Shown here one piece after another: positions 9,101 to 16,516 of a stretch of DNA of 64,000 nucleotides (the first letter of the stretch is position 1; each line of letters opens with the position of its first letter). Source of the DNA: Proteobacteria bacterium DTSAM18 (lineage in GTDB: Bacteria > Myxococcota_A > UBA796 > GCA-2862545); contig JARACJ010000003.1 of assembly GCA_028767165.1 (NCBI GenBank), forward strand, positions 186,001 to 250,000. The letters are read 5' to 3'. Below the pieces are notes generated by a model that searched no databases, was not told the origin of the DNA, and worked only from the letters and a program-made list of their open reading frames with translations. Made by a program: the position numbers and the translations under genes.

Positions 9101-10546
9101 CTACCGCGGGCTGGTGCGGTCCTGGCCGAGACGGGTGAGGATCCAGGCGCCCGCGCCGGTAATGCCGGTGAGCAGGAGGACGGGAACCGCCAGCCACGGG
9201 ACGGTCGGGGCGAGCGCCGCGAGCAGGGCGATGGCGAGCCACGTGACCTTCTGCCCCTGACCCGGCGACAGGAACGACCACGAGGGTACCGCGCGGGTGG
9301 CGACGGCCATCACGCCCAGGAACAGCAGGGCGCCGAGGGCACCGAGCAGCAGGGTGGCCAATGGGATCCCGACACAGGTGAGGAACAGGAATCCGGAGAC
9401 CGACGCGGTCGCGAGGCTGGCGAGGAAGCCCATCAGGAACGAGAAGCCCGGCCGGTCGGCGACCTCGTCGCCCGCCCGCTCGATGTGTGCCGGCAGCAGG
9501 GCCTGGGCCAGCATGCACAGTCCGAACGTGGCGAGGAGGAGGGTGGCCCGTCCGAGCAGCCCGAGGATGACGTGCCCGGAACCGCTGGCCGAGGCCTGGG
9601 GCGACGACTCGGGCGGCTCGACGCCCCGAGGGTCGAACGGAAGCTCGAGCTCTTCCTCGATGCGCTCTTCGAGGTGCTCCTCCTGGAGCAGATCTCCGAG
9701 GTCTTCCAGCTGCCGCAGCTCCTGGTCGATCTGGTCGCCGAGGTCCTTGCGGATGATGACCACGCTGCCGTCGCGCTGGACATCCTGCATGCTGCCGCCG
9801 AGGGTGACGGTCTCGCCGTCGATGCGACCGCCCGGATGCATCAGGATGTCGCCCCCGAGCACCGTGGCCGTGCCGAGGATGTGGCCGTGGACCGACAGGT
9901 TGCCCGCCACGACGGTGACGCTGCGCGCCTTCTCGCCCGGTGGCACGCGCAGGCTCCTGCCCACCACCTGGACGTCCTGATCCGGACCCCACGTGATGTC
10001 CATCGTGGCCTGCGGGGGCAGGGGAGGCGTGGGAGGCACGGGGGGAGCCGGCACCTCCAGGACGGGGGCGGTCGGAGGCGCCTCATCGGGGCCCGCGGGT
10101 GGGGGCGAAGCCGACGCGCCGGACCCCGCGAGGAGCAGCCGCTGCTGCTCCAGCGTGCGGGCTTCCCAGCTCAGGCGGTCGAGGGCATCCTGCAGCCGTG
10201 TTGCGGCAGGGGAGCCCGGCTCCACGCCACGCATCTGGGTGGTCAGTCGGCCGGTCCAGGCGTGGACCGCACGAAGGCGCGCGTCGATCAGGCGCGTGGC
10301 GTCTGCGCGCTCCTCGGCGGACATCGAAACCAGGGCCTGTGCGAGCTCCGCACGATCCTGCTGGCTGCGGGCCCATGGGTCGTCGTCCGGGCCGTACCGG
10401 GGGAGGAACGTGACGCCATAGGTGCCCTCGGCGTGACTCTCGTCTGCCGGGGCGATCCAGTCTGAGCCGTCAGGGGCAGGTGCTGCCTGGGCGCTGAGCC
10501 CGAGGGACATGGAGAGCGCGACGGCGCGCAGGGAGGGAAGCAGCAT
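9101..10546 (-). CDS. Bactofilin-like (polymer-forming) domain membrane protein
   Basis: The 481-residue product starts with a signal-peptide-like segment ending near AQA. A helical region (about residues 60-140) and a Pro-rich linker follow. A short right-handed-helix stretch like the polymer-forming bactofilin domain comes next (about 200-255; VTVVAGNLSVHGHILGTATVLGGD, GGRIDGETVTLGGSM), then a Glu-rich segment and about four membrane spans at the C-terminus (about 345-470). The domain therefore probably sits outside the cytoplasm rather than on a cytoplasmic filament. The start ATG is 4 bases after the anti-sigma stop, so it belongs to the ECF sigma operon and may be a target or sensor of it. 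No function is established. Confidence 0.75.
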   Translation of the reverse strand: MLLPSLRAVALSMSLGLSAQAAPAPDGSDWIAPADESHAEGTYGVTFLPRYGPDDDPWARSQQDRAELAQALVSMSAEERADATRLIDARLRAVHAWTGRLTTQMRGVEPGSPAATRLQDALDRLSWEARTLEQQRLLLAGSGASASPPPAGPDEAPPTAPVLEVPAPPVPPTPPLPPQATMDITWGPDQDVQVVGRSLRVPPGEKARSVTVVAGNLSVHGHILGTATVLGGDILMHPGGRIDGETVTLGGSMQDVQRDGSVVIIRKDLGDQIDQELRQLEDLGDLLQEEHLEERIEEELELPFDPRGVEPPESSPQASASGSGHVILGLLGRATLLLATFGLCMLAQALLPAHIERAGDEVADRPGFSFLMGFLASLATASVSGFLFLTCVGIPLATLLLGALGALLFLGVMAVATRAVPSWSFLSPGQGQKVTWLAIALLAALAPTVPWLAVPVLLLTGITGAGAWILTRLGQDRTSPR

Positions 10547-10549
10547 GCA

Positions 10550-11041
10550 TCATGCCTTGGCCGGGTTCGCGTAACGCCACGTCACGCGGACGCCGAGGAT
10601 AGCAGACATCGCGAGCACCAGAGCGCCGCCGAACGCCAGCAGGACCAGCGAGGGATGCTGCAGCAGCGTGCTGTACGCGAAGCGCACCACGGTTCGCACC
10701 GCCGAAAGGGGCCCGGAGACGATCTCGGCGCCTCCGAGGACGGCCACGCGGGTGATCATGGCTGCAAGGATGAGGCCGAGGCCCGCGGCCACCTGGCCCA
10801 CGGGGAGCCGGGCGGGACGGGATGCCTCCTCGTGGACACCGAGGATGGCGTCGGCGAGGTCGTCCGGGACCTCGGGCACGTCGATGCTCGCGAACATCAT
10901 GGAGAGGTCGTCGAGCTCGCGCGCGCGGTTGGCACACACAGGGCAGTCGTCGATGTGCTCGGCGGCGTAGATCGCCATGTGCTCACCGAGGTCACCCTCG
11001 ACGAAGCGCAGAAGGGTGTCGTGATCCAGGTGCTGGCTCAT
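10550..11041 (-). CDS. Zinc-finger anti-sigma factor
   Basis: The 163-residue protein has an N-terminal anti-sigma zinc-finger (ZAS-type) signature, AEHIDDCPVCAN, with the H-x3-C-x2-C ligand spacing (about residues 28-35). Two hydrophobic spans follow in the C-terminal half (about 80-98 and 130-150). Such proteins hold their ECF sigma factor at the inner membrane until an envelope signal releases it. Its start overlaps the sigma factor stop (ATGA at 11038-11041), so the two are translationally coupled, which fits a cognate pair. What signal it senses is unknown. Confidence 0.88.
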   Translation of the reverse strand: MSQHLDHDTLLRFVEGDLGEHMAIYAAEHIDDCPVCANRARELDDLSMMFASIDVPEVPDDLADAILGVHEEASRPARLPVGQVAAGLGLILAAMITRVAVLGGAEIVSGPLSAVRTVVRFAYSTLLQHPSLVLLAFGGALVLAMSAILGVRVTWRYANPAKA

Positions 11042-11604
11042 GGCGTTCCTCCTTCGTCTTCGAGAAGCATCCGCAGGCGCTTGCGCGCGCGGAAGATGCG
11101 GTTCATGACCGTGCCCATGGGCAGGTCGAGGCAGTCGGCGATCTCCGCGTACTTCATGTGCTCGAAATGGTACAGGACGAGCACCTCGCGGTACATGGGG
11201 GGCAGGTGTTCCATGGCGTCGCGGAGCTGGGATGCACGCTGTGCCCGCCCCATGAGCTCGAGGGGCGACGGGCCCGGATCGACGCTCACGACCTCCTGGC
11301 TCTCGGAGCGTCGCCTGGTGCGGCGCAGCGCATCGATGCAGGTGTTCCGCGTGATGCCGAGGAGCCAGCTGCGGAACGGCCTCGAGCGGTCGTAGCGGTG
11401 CAGGTGGTTGAGCACCTTGATCATCGCGTCCTGGGACGCATCGCGAGCATCCTGTTCGTTCCCAAGAAAGCGGTAGGCCAGCCGATAGGCGTCCGGCGTG
11501 AAGGTGCGGACCAGCCAGGCCTGCGCTGCCTTGTCGCCGTCAGCGGCGGCGGCGAGCATCGCTTTGTCGTCTTTCGATGGGGTGATGAGTTTCAAGGCAC
11601 GCAC
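11038..11604 (-). CDS. ECF-type RNA polymerase sigma factor
   Basis: A 188-residue sigma-70 family protein with region 2 (about residues 35-100, DAYRLAYRFLGNEQDARDAS and RPFRSWLLGITRN) and region 4 (about 130-180, LPPMYREVLVLYHFEHMKYAEIA, then MGTVMNRIFRARKRL). Regions 1 and 3 are missing, as in extracytoplasmic-function sigma factors. It directs transcription of a small stress or envelope regulon and is expected to be controlled by the downstream anti-sigma factor. It heads a three-gene leftward operon with the bactofilin-like protein. It is divergent from the gene at 11717, with 112 bases between the starts. Autoregulation is usual in the family but no clear promoter could be read. Confidence 0.93.
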   Translation of the reverse strand: MRALKLITPSKDDKAMLAAAADGDKAAQAWLVRTFTPDAYRLAYRFLGNEQDARDASQDAMIKVLNHLHRYDRSRPFRSWLLGITRNTCIDALRRTRRRSESQEVVSVDPGPSPLELMGRAQRASQLRDAMEHLPPMYREVLVLYHFEHMKYAEIADCLDLPMGTVMNRIFRARKRLRMLLEDEGGTP

Positions 11605-11716
11605 GGTTCAAGCCTGACTGTTGTGGTTTCGCCCCACATTACGGGGCCCATGCCAGACTATTTCATTGAATTCCCTGGGGCTTCTGCTAACCTTTTTCAC
11701 GGTACGGGGGACTGCT

Positions 11717-13039
11717 ATGGCGAAGGTCGACAAACTCGGCCAATACCGCGCGAAGGAGTACAAGGAAACGGTCGTGTTTCCTGTGGAGATCCTCGGCCGC
11801 GACGGCGTGGTCCGGCAGTACAATTACCGGGCTTCGCTCGAGCTGTACCGCCGCCGCATGCGCACGGCGCAGGCGCGCCTGCAGGATGCCGATCTCGCCG
11901 CTGCCGAGCGCAGCCACTGCTCGTCGCGCATCGCCCAGATCAAGCGGTCCTACCTCGAGACCTACGGCTGGACGGGCTCCGAGTACGGGCCCGAGACCGC
12001 CCACCCCAACATCGCAGCGGAGATCGCGGCGTTCCTGGTGCGGGCGCTGCGGGCCTCCGGACGCCTCAACGTCACGTTCACCGAGCTGACCGAGGAGCCC
12101 GACGGCGCCAAGCTGTGGTACCTGCACCAGCCCGGCAACGTCCCGCCCCTGTTCCTGTACGTGTACGACCTCACGGGAGATCGTCATCCGGAGTCCGTGG
12201 GGGCGGCGTACCTTCAGCGCGTGCGAGAGCTGTCGTCGCTGGTCGCCTCTTCCGGCCCCGCGGAGCGTCTGCTCAACCACTTCTCCGACGAGGAGTGCGG
12301 CCTCGTCCTCACCGGGCGCTCCGACGAGGTGGAGGAGCATGCGGCCGCCATCATGGACGAGGGCGTCGAAGCCGCCGGTCCCACCCCCTGGGACGAGCTG
12401 CACGAGCTGGTGATCCGCAGCGACTACCCCACGGCGTTCCTCCGGGCGCGCTGGGTCTGCCGCAACCATCCCTGGCACCGCGATGCCTACGCGGCCGCCG
12501 CGATGCTCGGCATCGTGCTCCGGCGCGCGATCGACGCCGAGGGCATGGCCTTCCAGGGCGTCGGCTACCTGCCGGACGACGGCCTGCTGCACTACTACCT
12601 CGGACTGTCCAGGATCCATCAGGGCAGGAACCGGGAGGCCCAGGCCGCGCTGGAGATCGCCGTCGCCAAGCAGCCCAGCCTCGCGGTGGCCAGGTCGCTG
12701 CTCATCCTGTCCTACCTCACCACCCTCAGGTGGGTGCGCCTGCCGCGTCTGCTCAAGCACCAGGGTGGTGGTCTCCCGGTCGACGAGGCCGAGCTCGACC
12801 AGGTGGTCCGCCTCAGCAAGCGGGTCATGGTGCTCGGAGCGCTCGTGCCGCTGGCGGCCCTGCTCGCCGTGGCCTCCCTGTCCAAGGTCCAGGAGTACGC
12901 ACTACCGATGCTGATGGCCATCGTGGTGATGTGCATCCTGTCGGCCATGTTGTTGCACCACCGGGTCGACCACGCACTCGAGCGCCTCATCGACGAGGAT
13001 CCCAAACAGGCCCTGCAGCGGATCGCCTACCGGGGCTGA
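11717..13039 (+). CDS. Hypothetical membrane protein with TPR-like repeat
   Basis: The 440-residue product is not recognised as a named family. Its first 60 residues are basic and helical (YRRRMRTAQARLQDADLAA). A middle alpha/beta region follows (about residues 95-230), then a TPR-like hairpin (about 280-330; LLHYYLGLSRIHQGRNREAQAAL). Two hydrophobic spans sit near the C-terminus (about 374-392 and 397-418), so it is probably anchored in the inner membrane by its tail. ATG 11717 follows GGGGG at 11706-11710. It is divergent from the ECF sigma operon, which may indicate shared control. No enzymatic motif was seen. Confidence 0.7.
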   Translation: MAKVDKLGQYRAKEYKETVVFPVEILGRDGVVRQYNYRASLELYRRRMRTAQARLQDADLAAAERSHCSSRIAQIKRSYLETYGWTGSEYGPETAHPNIAAEIAAFLVRALRASGRLNVTFTELTEEPDGAKLWYLHQPGNVPPLFLYVYDLTGDRHPESVGAAYLQRVRELSSLVASSGPAERLLNHFSDEECGLVLTGRSDEVEEHAAAIMDEGVEAAGPTPWDELHELVIRSDYPTAFLRARWVCRNHPWHRDAYAAAAMLGIVLRRAIDAEGMAFQGVGYLPDDGLLHYYLGLSRIHQGRNREAQAALEIAVAKQPSLAVARSLLILSYLTTLRWVRLPRLLKHQGGGLPVDEAELDQVVRLSKRVMVLGALVPLAALLAVASLSKVQEYALPMLMAIVVMCILSAMLLHHRVDHALERLIDEDPKQALQRIAYRG

Positions 13040-13163
13040 AACGCGCATTCCGGGGAGGCCCGGGTGGTTCGGGCAGGCCAGGGGATTTCATGACGCGCGC
13101 ACGTCTTCGTGTGGCTTGCCTTCTCGAGGCATGAGATTACGGTTGGCCGCAACGAGGTGAGTC

Positions 13164-13778
13164 ATGGAAGAAGAGACCAACGACAACAAGTCCGAGCACA
13201 ACGAGCAGGCTGAGACCCCCGTCGACGCCCAGCACGAGGCACAGGCCGAGGCGCCCGCGCAGCAGGCCGAGCCCAGCGATCCCCGCGACGAGAAGATCAC
13301 GGCCCTTCAGGCCCAGGTCGACAACCTCACGGCCAAGCTCCGCACCGTCTCCAAGGCCTTCACGGACCAGAAGGACGAGATGGCGGCCTTCCGCAAGCGC
13401 GCCGAGAGCCAGGCCGCCGCCACCCAGGCCCGCAAGGCCGCCGAGATGGTCCGCACCTTCTTCGAGCCCGTCCAGAACCTGCAGCGCAGTGTCGACGAGT
13501 TCAAGAAGTCGGCCCCCCAGGTCGCTGGCGGACTCGAGCTGGTCCAGCGCCAGTTCATGCAGGCGCTCACCAAGCTCGGCATGGAGCCGATCCCCGGCGA
13601 GGGCGCCACCTTCGACCCCAACGTGCACGAGGCGCTCGCCCTCGCACCGGTCACGGATGAAGCCCAGGACGGCAAGGTGCTGATGGTCCATCGCCAAGGC
13701 TACATGGTCGACGGAAAGGCGCTTCTGCCCTCCCAGGTGGTCGTGGGCAAGTTCAGCGGAGCCGCCGCCGAAGGCTGA
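13164..13778 (+). CDS. grpE: GrpE, nucleotide exchange factor of DnaK
   Basis: GrpE releases ADP from DnaK in the Hsp70 folding cycle. The 204-residue protein has an acidic, disordered N-terminus (about residues 1-45), a long coiled-coil helix (about 45-100), a four-helix-bundle part and the C-terminal beta-wing with the family signature (GMEPIPGEGATFDPNVHEAL, then VHRQGYMVDGKALLPSQVVV). Its length is normal for the family. No dnaK, dnaJ or hrcA lies nearby, so it is detached from the usual heat-shock operon. A strong hairpin follows the stop. Confidence 0.95.
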   Translation: MEEETNDNKSEHNEQAETPVDAQHEAQAEAPAQQAEPSDPRDEKITALQAQVDNLTAKLRTVSKAFTDQKDEMAAFRKRAESQAAATQARKAAEMVRTFFEPVQNLQRSVDEFKKSAPQVAGGLELVQRQFMQALTKLGMEPIPGEGATFDPNVHEALALAPVTDEAQDGKVLMVHRQGYMVDGKALLPSQVVVGKFSGAAAEG

Positions 13779-13804
13779 GTGCTCCCTGCGTGTTCCCCTC
13801 ATCA

Positions 13805-13839
13805 GGCCCCAAGTCTGCTCTCGCCGCAGGCTTGGGGCC
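13805..13839 (+). terminator. Strong hairpin after grpE
   Basis: GGCCCCAAG at 13805-13813 pairs with CTTGGGGCC at 13831-13839, and the stem continues inward as CTGC/GCAG after one mismatch, giving about 13 pairs. There is no U-tract. It separates grpE from the transglycosylase gene and lies just upstream of that gene's ribosome site. Confidence 0.5.
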
Positions 13840-13867
13840 GATGTATGTGAACGAGGGAGGTGAGCGG

Positions 13868-16108
13868 GTGCGCGCGATTACGGTACTCATCGGGCTCGTG
13901 GGATCGGGACTGGCCCACGCACAGGACATCGAACTGGCGAGGGGCGCGGCGGGGCTGCTCGTGAGCTGGCCGGACGCGGCGCTCGAGGCCCACGTCGACG
14001 GGCGGGATCTGCAGGCCGCGCAGGCGTTCACGGCCGGGCGCACCCCGGACACCGCGTCGGCGGACGAGGCCTTCGTGGCCACCTGGCTCTGGCAGGAGGC
14101 AGGAGAGCCCGACCAGGCGCTGCGTTGGCTCGACAAGGGGCTGCGCAGCTACACCGCGCCCCCCGACGCGCGTGGATGGCTGGCGGCTCAGGTACTGTCC
14201 GGCAACGGCCAGAACGACAAGGCCCTCGCCGCCGCGACTGGCGTGCCGCTCGGCTCCATCCACGGGGCCCAGGCACTCGGCCTGCGGGCCACGCTGCTGT
14301 CCACCAGCGGTCGAGAGGACGAAGCACGGCAGCTCGTCGAGGACGCGCTGCAGGAGGATCCCTCGGCCGTCTCACCGGCGATCCTGTGGAGCGCGGCCAA
14401 CCTGGGCGGCCGTCCCGACCCCGCGCTCATCCAGGAGCTCTACCTGTCCCATCCCACCAGCGAGGAGGGCAAGAACGCCCGCTCGATCCTGGAGGACAAC
14501 GACTTCCAGCTCACCTGGGAGCAGGCCACGGAGCTCGGCACCCGATACATGTCCGCCTCCTGGTACGACACGGCCCTCGAGGTGACGGATCCGTTCGTCG
14601 GCAAGGTCGCACCGGACTCCGAGCTCGGCTGTCAGTTCCACTACCTGCGTGGGCGCAGCCACTACAAGCGCAACCGGCTGTCGAAGTCGGTGGAGGCGTT
14701 CGGCCGGGCCGCCCGGGCCTGTGCCGAGGTGGCACCCGAGATCGGGATGAAGATCGCCTACCTGGAAGGCCAGGCCCAGTACCGACGAGGCCGGTTCGAC
14801 GAGTCCGCGGCCACCTACCTGTTGCTGCCGGACCTGTACGCACAGACCACCTACGCCGACGACGGCCTCACCCGGGCCGGCATCGCGCTCCTGGAGGCGG
14901 AGCGGCCCCAGGACGCCGAGGCGGTGTGGCGGCGTGCCGTCACCGACCACCCCGACGGCGACACCGTGCCCGAGGCCACCTTCCGGCTCGCCTTCACCCT
15001 GTACCAGCGCGGCGCCACGGGTGAGGCACTGACCTACGCCGATCGCCTGAAGACCTTCCCGCCCTCCATGGACGGCGTGCACGTCATGGCCGGGTGGTAC
15101 TGGGCGGCCCGCTGGCGGGCCTGGCCGGACGTGAAGGCCCCCAACAAGGTCACCACCGATGCCGCGTCGCTGGCCCAGGCGGAGGATCTGCTCGCCGAGA
15201 TGGTCCAGACCTGGCCGCGCCACTACTACAGCCTGCTGGCGGCCAACCGCCTGCGTCAGCTCGATCCCGCGCGGGCGGCCTCCATCGAGATCGATCTGTC
15301 CCAGCGCCCCGCGGAGGGGTGGACCGTCCGGTCGGTCTTCCTGTCCGACAAGCAGGTCCGGTCGGGCATCGCCATGGCCCGACTCGGGCTGGTGCCCGAG
15401 GGCGTGCAGCGCTGGGACCGCCACGGTCAGGAGGAGCTCACGCCCGAGGAGCACGTGTACCTCGCCGCCCTGCGCACGGAAGGTGGCGACTGGCTCGGTG
15501 CCCACAAGTACCTGCACCATGTCTTCAAGTGGCGCGCCATGGACGAGGAGGGCATCGACGGCCCCACCGTGGTCCGGGCGGTCTACCCGGAGCGCTACTG
15601 GGAGCCCCTGCAGAAGGAGGCGAGCCAGTACTCCTTCCCGCCGCGCCTGTTCCACGCGCTCGTGCGCGAGGAGTCGAACTTCGATCGGGAGATCAAGTCC
15701 TTCGCGGGAGCCATCGGGCTGGCGCAGCTCATGCCGGCCACCGCTCGGACCACCGCGGGCTGGCTGGGGGAGACGAGCTCGCTGAGCAAGCTCATCCAGG
15801 CGGACTTCAACCTGATGCTCGGGGCCCGGTACCTGGAGTCGGTCTACAGCACCCAGGGCAACTCACCCTTCCTGGCCCTCGCGGGCTACAACGCGGGCCC
15901 CAACCGGGTGTCCCGGTGGGTGCGTGAGTGGGGCAACCCTCCCACCGACGAGTTCGTCGAGCGCATCCCGTACCGGGAGACCCGCGGCTACGTCAAGCGG
16001 GTGAGCTCCACGTGGATGGTCTACCGGTTCACCTACGGCGACGGTGCCCAGCACCCCGATCTCGTGTACCTGATGCCCCACGCACGTCCGGACCTGGCGA
16101 CGCCATGA
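13868..16108 (+). CDS. Secreted lytic transglycosylase (Slt70-like)
   Basis: The enzyme cleaves peptidoglycan between MurNAc and GlcNAc with formation of 1,6-anhydroMurNAc. The 746-residue product has a signal peptide ending AHA-QD (residues 1-17), a long helical superhelix of TPR-like repeats (about 30-560) and a C-terminal SLT domain. The SLT motifs are the catalytic glutamate in LVREESNF, GAIGLAQLMPATA and LALAGYNAGPNRVSRW. The start is GTG 13868, because GGGAGG at 13855-13860 lies 7 bases before it; the ATG at 13841 has no ribosome site and would spoil the signal peptide. The stop overlaps the start of the globin gene. Confidence 0.93.
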   Translation: MRAITVLIGLVGSGLAHAQDIELARGAAGLLVSWPDAALEAHVDGRDLQAAQAFTAGRTPDTASADEAFVATWLWQEAGEPDQALRWLDKGLRSYTAPPDARGWLAAQVLSGNGQNDKALAAATGVPLGSIHGAQALGLRATLLSTSGREDEARQLVEDALQEDPSAVSPAILWSAANLGGRPDPALIQELYLSHPTSEEGKNARSILEDNDFQLTWEQATELGTRYMSASWYDTALEVTDPFVGKVAPDSELGCQFHYLRGRSHYKRNRLSKSVEAFGRAARACAEVAPEIGMKIAYLEGQAQYRRGRFDESAATYLLLPDLYAQTTYADDGLTRAGIALLEAERPQDAEAVWRRAVTDHPDGDTVPEATFRLAFTLYQRGATGEALTYADRLKTFPPSMDGVHVMAGWYWAARWRAWPDVKAPNKVTTDAASLAQAEDLLAEMVQTWPRHYYSLLAANRLRQLDPARAASIEIDLSQRPAEGWTVRSVFLSDKQVRSGIAMARLGLVPEGVQRWDRHGQEELTPEEHVYLAALRTEGGDWLGAHKYLHHVFKWRAMDEEGIDGPTVVRAVYPERYWEPLQKEASQYSFPPRLFHALVREESNFDREIKSFAGAIGLAQLMPATARTTAGWLGETSSLSKLIQADFNLMLGARYLESVYSTQGNSPFLALAGYNAGPNRVSRWVREWGNPPTDEFVERIPYRETRGYVKRVSSTWMVYRFTYGDGAQHPDLVYLMPHARPDLATP

Positions 16109-16512
16109 ACGATCTGGAACGACTCGGCGGCCCCGAGGCCGTCAGGGGGCACATCGAGGCCTTCGTCAGTCGCGTGTTCGACGACTTCATCATCGGGTTC
16201 CAGTTCGCGAACTCCGACAAGCAGCGGGTGATCGAACACGAGACCACCTTCGCGCTGCGTCACCTCAGTGGGGGGCGCCACGGCTACTCCGGGCGTCCGC
16301 TGCACCAGGTGCACAAGCCGCGAAGGATCAACAGGGGCCAATTCCGGCGCCGTCTCGCCATCTTGCGCACGGTCCTGGGCGAGCGGGGCGTGCCGCCGGA
16401 CATCATCGATCGCTGGGTGGAACACGAGCAGGGGATGATGAACCTCGTGGTAGATGGTACGGACTGCGTGCCGCAGGCCGACCCCTCCCGGAAGGCCGAT
16501 CCCGAGAGCTGA
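16105..16512 (+). CDS. Truncated (2-on-2) haemoglobin-like protein
   Basis: The 135-residue protein fits the truncated globin family: LERLGGPEAVRGHIEAFVSRVFDD corresponds to helix A/B. LRHLSGGRHGYSGRPL followed by VHKPRRI matches the E-F region, with the proximal haem-ligand His in VHKP. The C-terminal helices contain LRTVLGERGVPPDIIDRWVEHE. Such globins bind oxygen or NO, or act in redox protection. The ATG overlaps the transglycosylase stop (ATGA at 16105-16108) and dnaE starts 4 bases after its stop, so it is embedded in an operon with unrelated functions. The first helix carries Phe residues where group I globins have the distal pocket; the group was not assigned. Confidence 0.75.
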   Translation: MNDLERLGGPEAVRGHIEAFVSRVFDDFIIGFQFANSDKQRVIEHETTFALRHLSGGRHGYSGRPLHQVHKPRRINRGQFRRRLAILRTVLGERGVPPDIIDRWVEHEQGMMNLVVDGTDCVPQADPSRKADPES

Positions 16513-16516
16513 CCGT

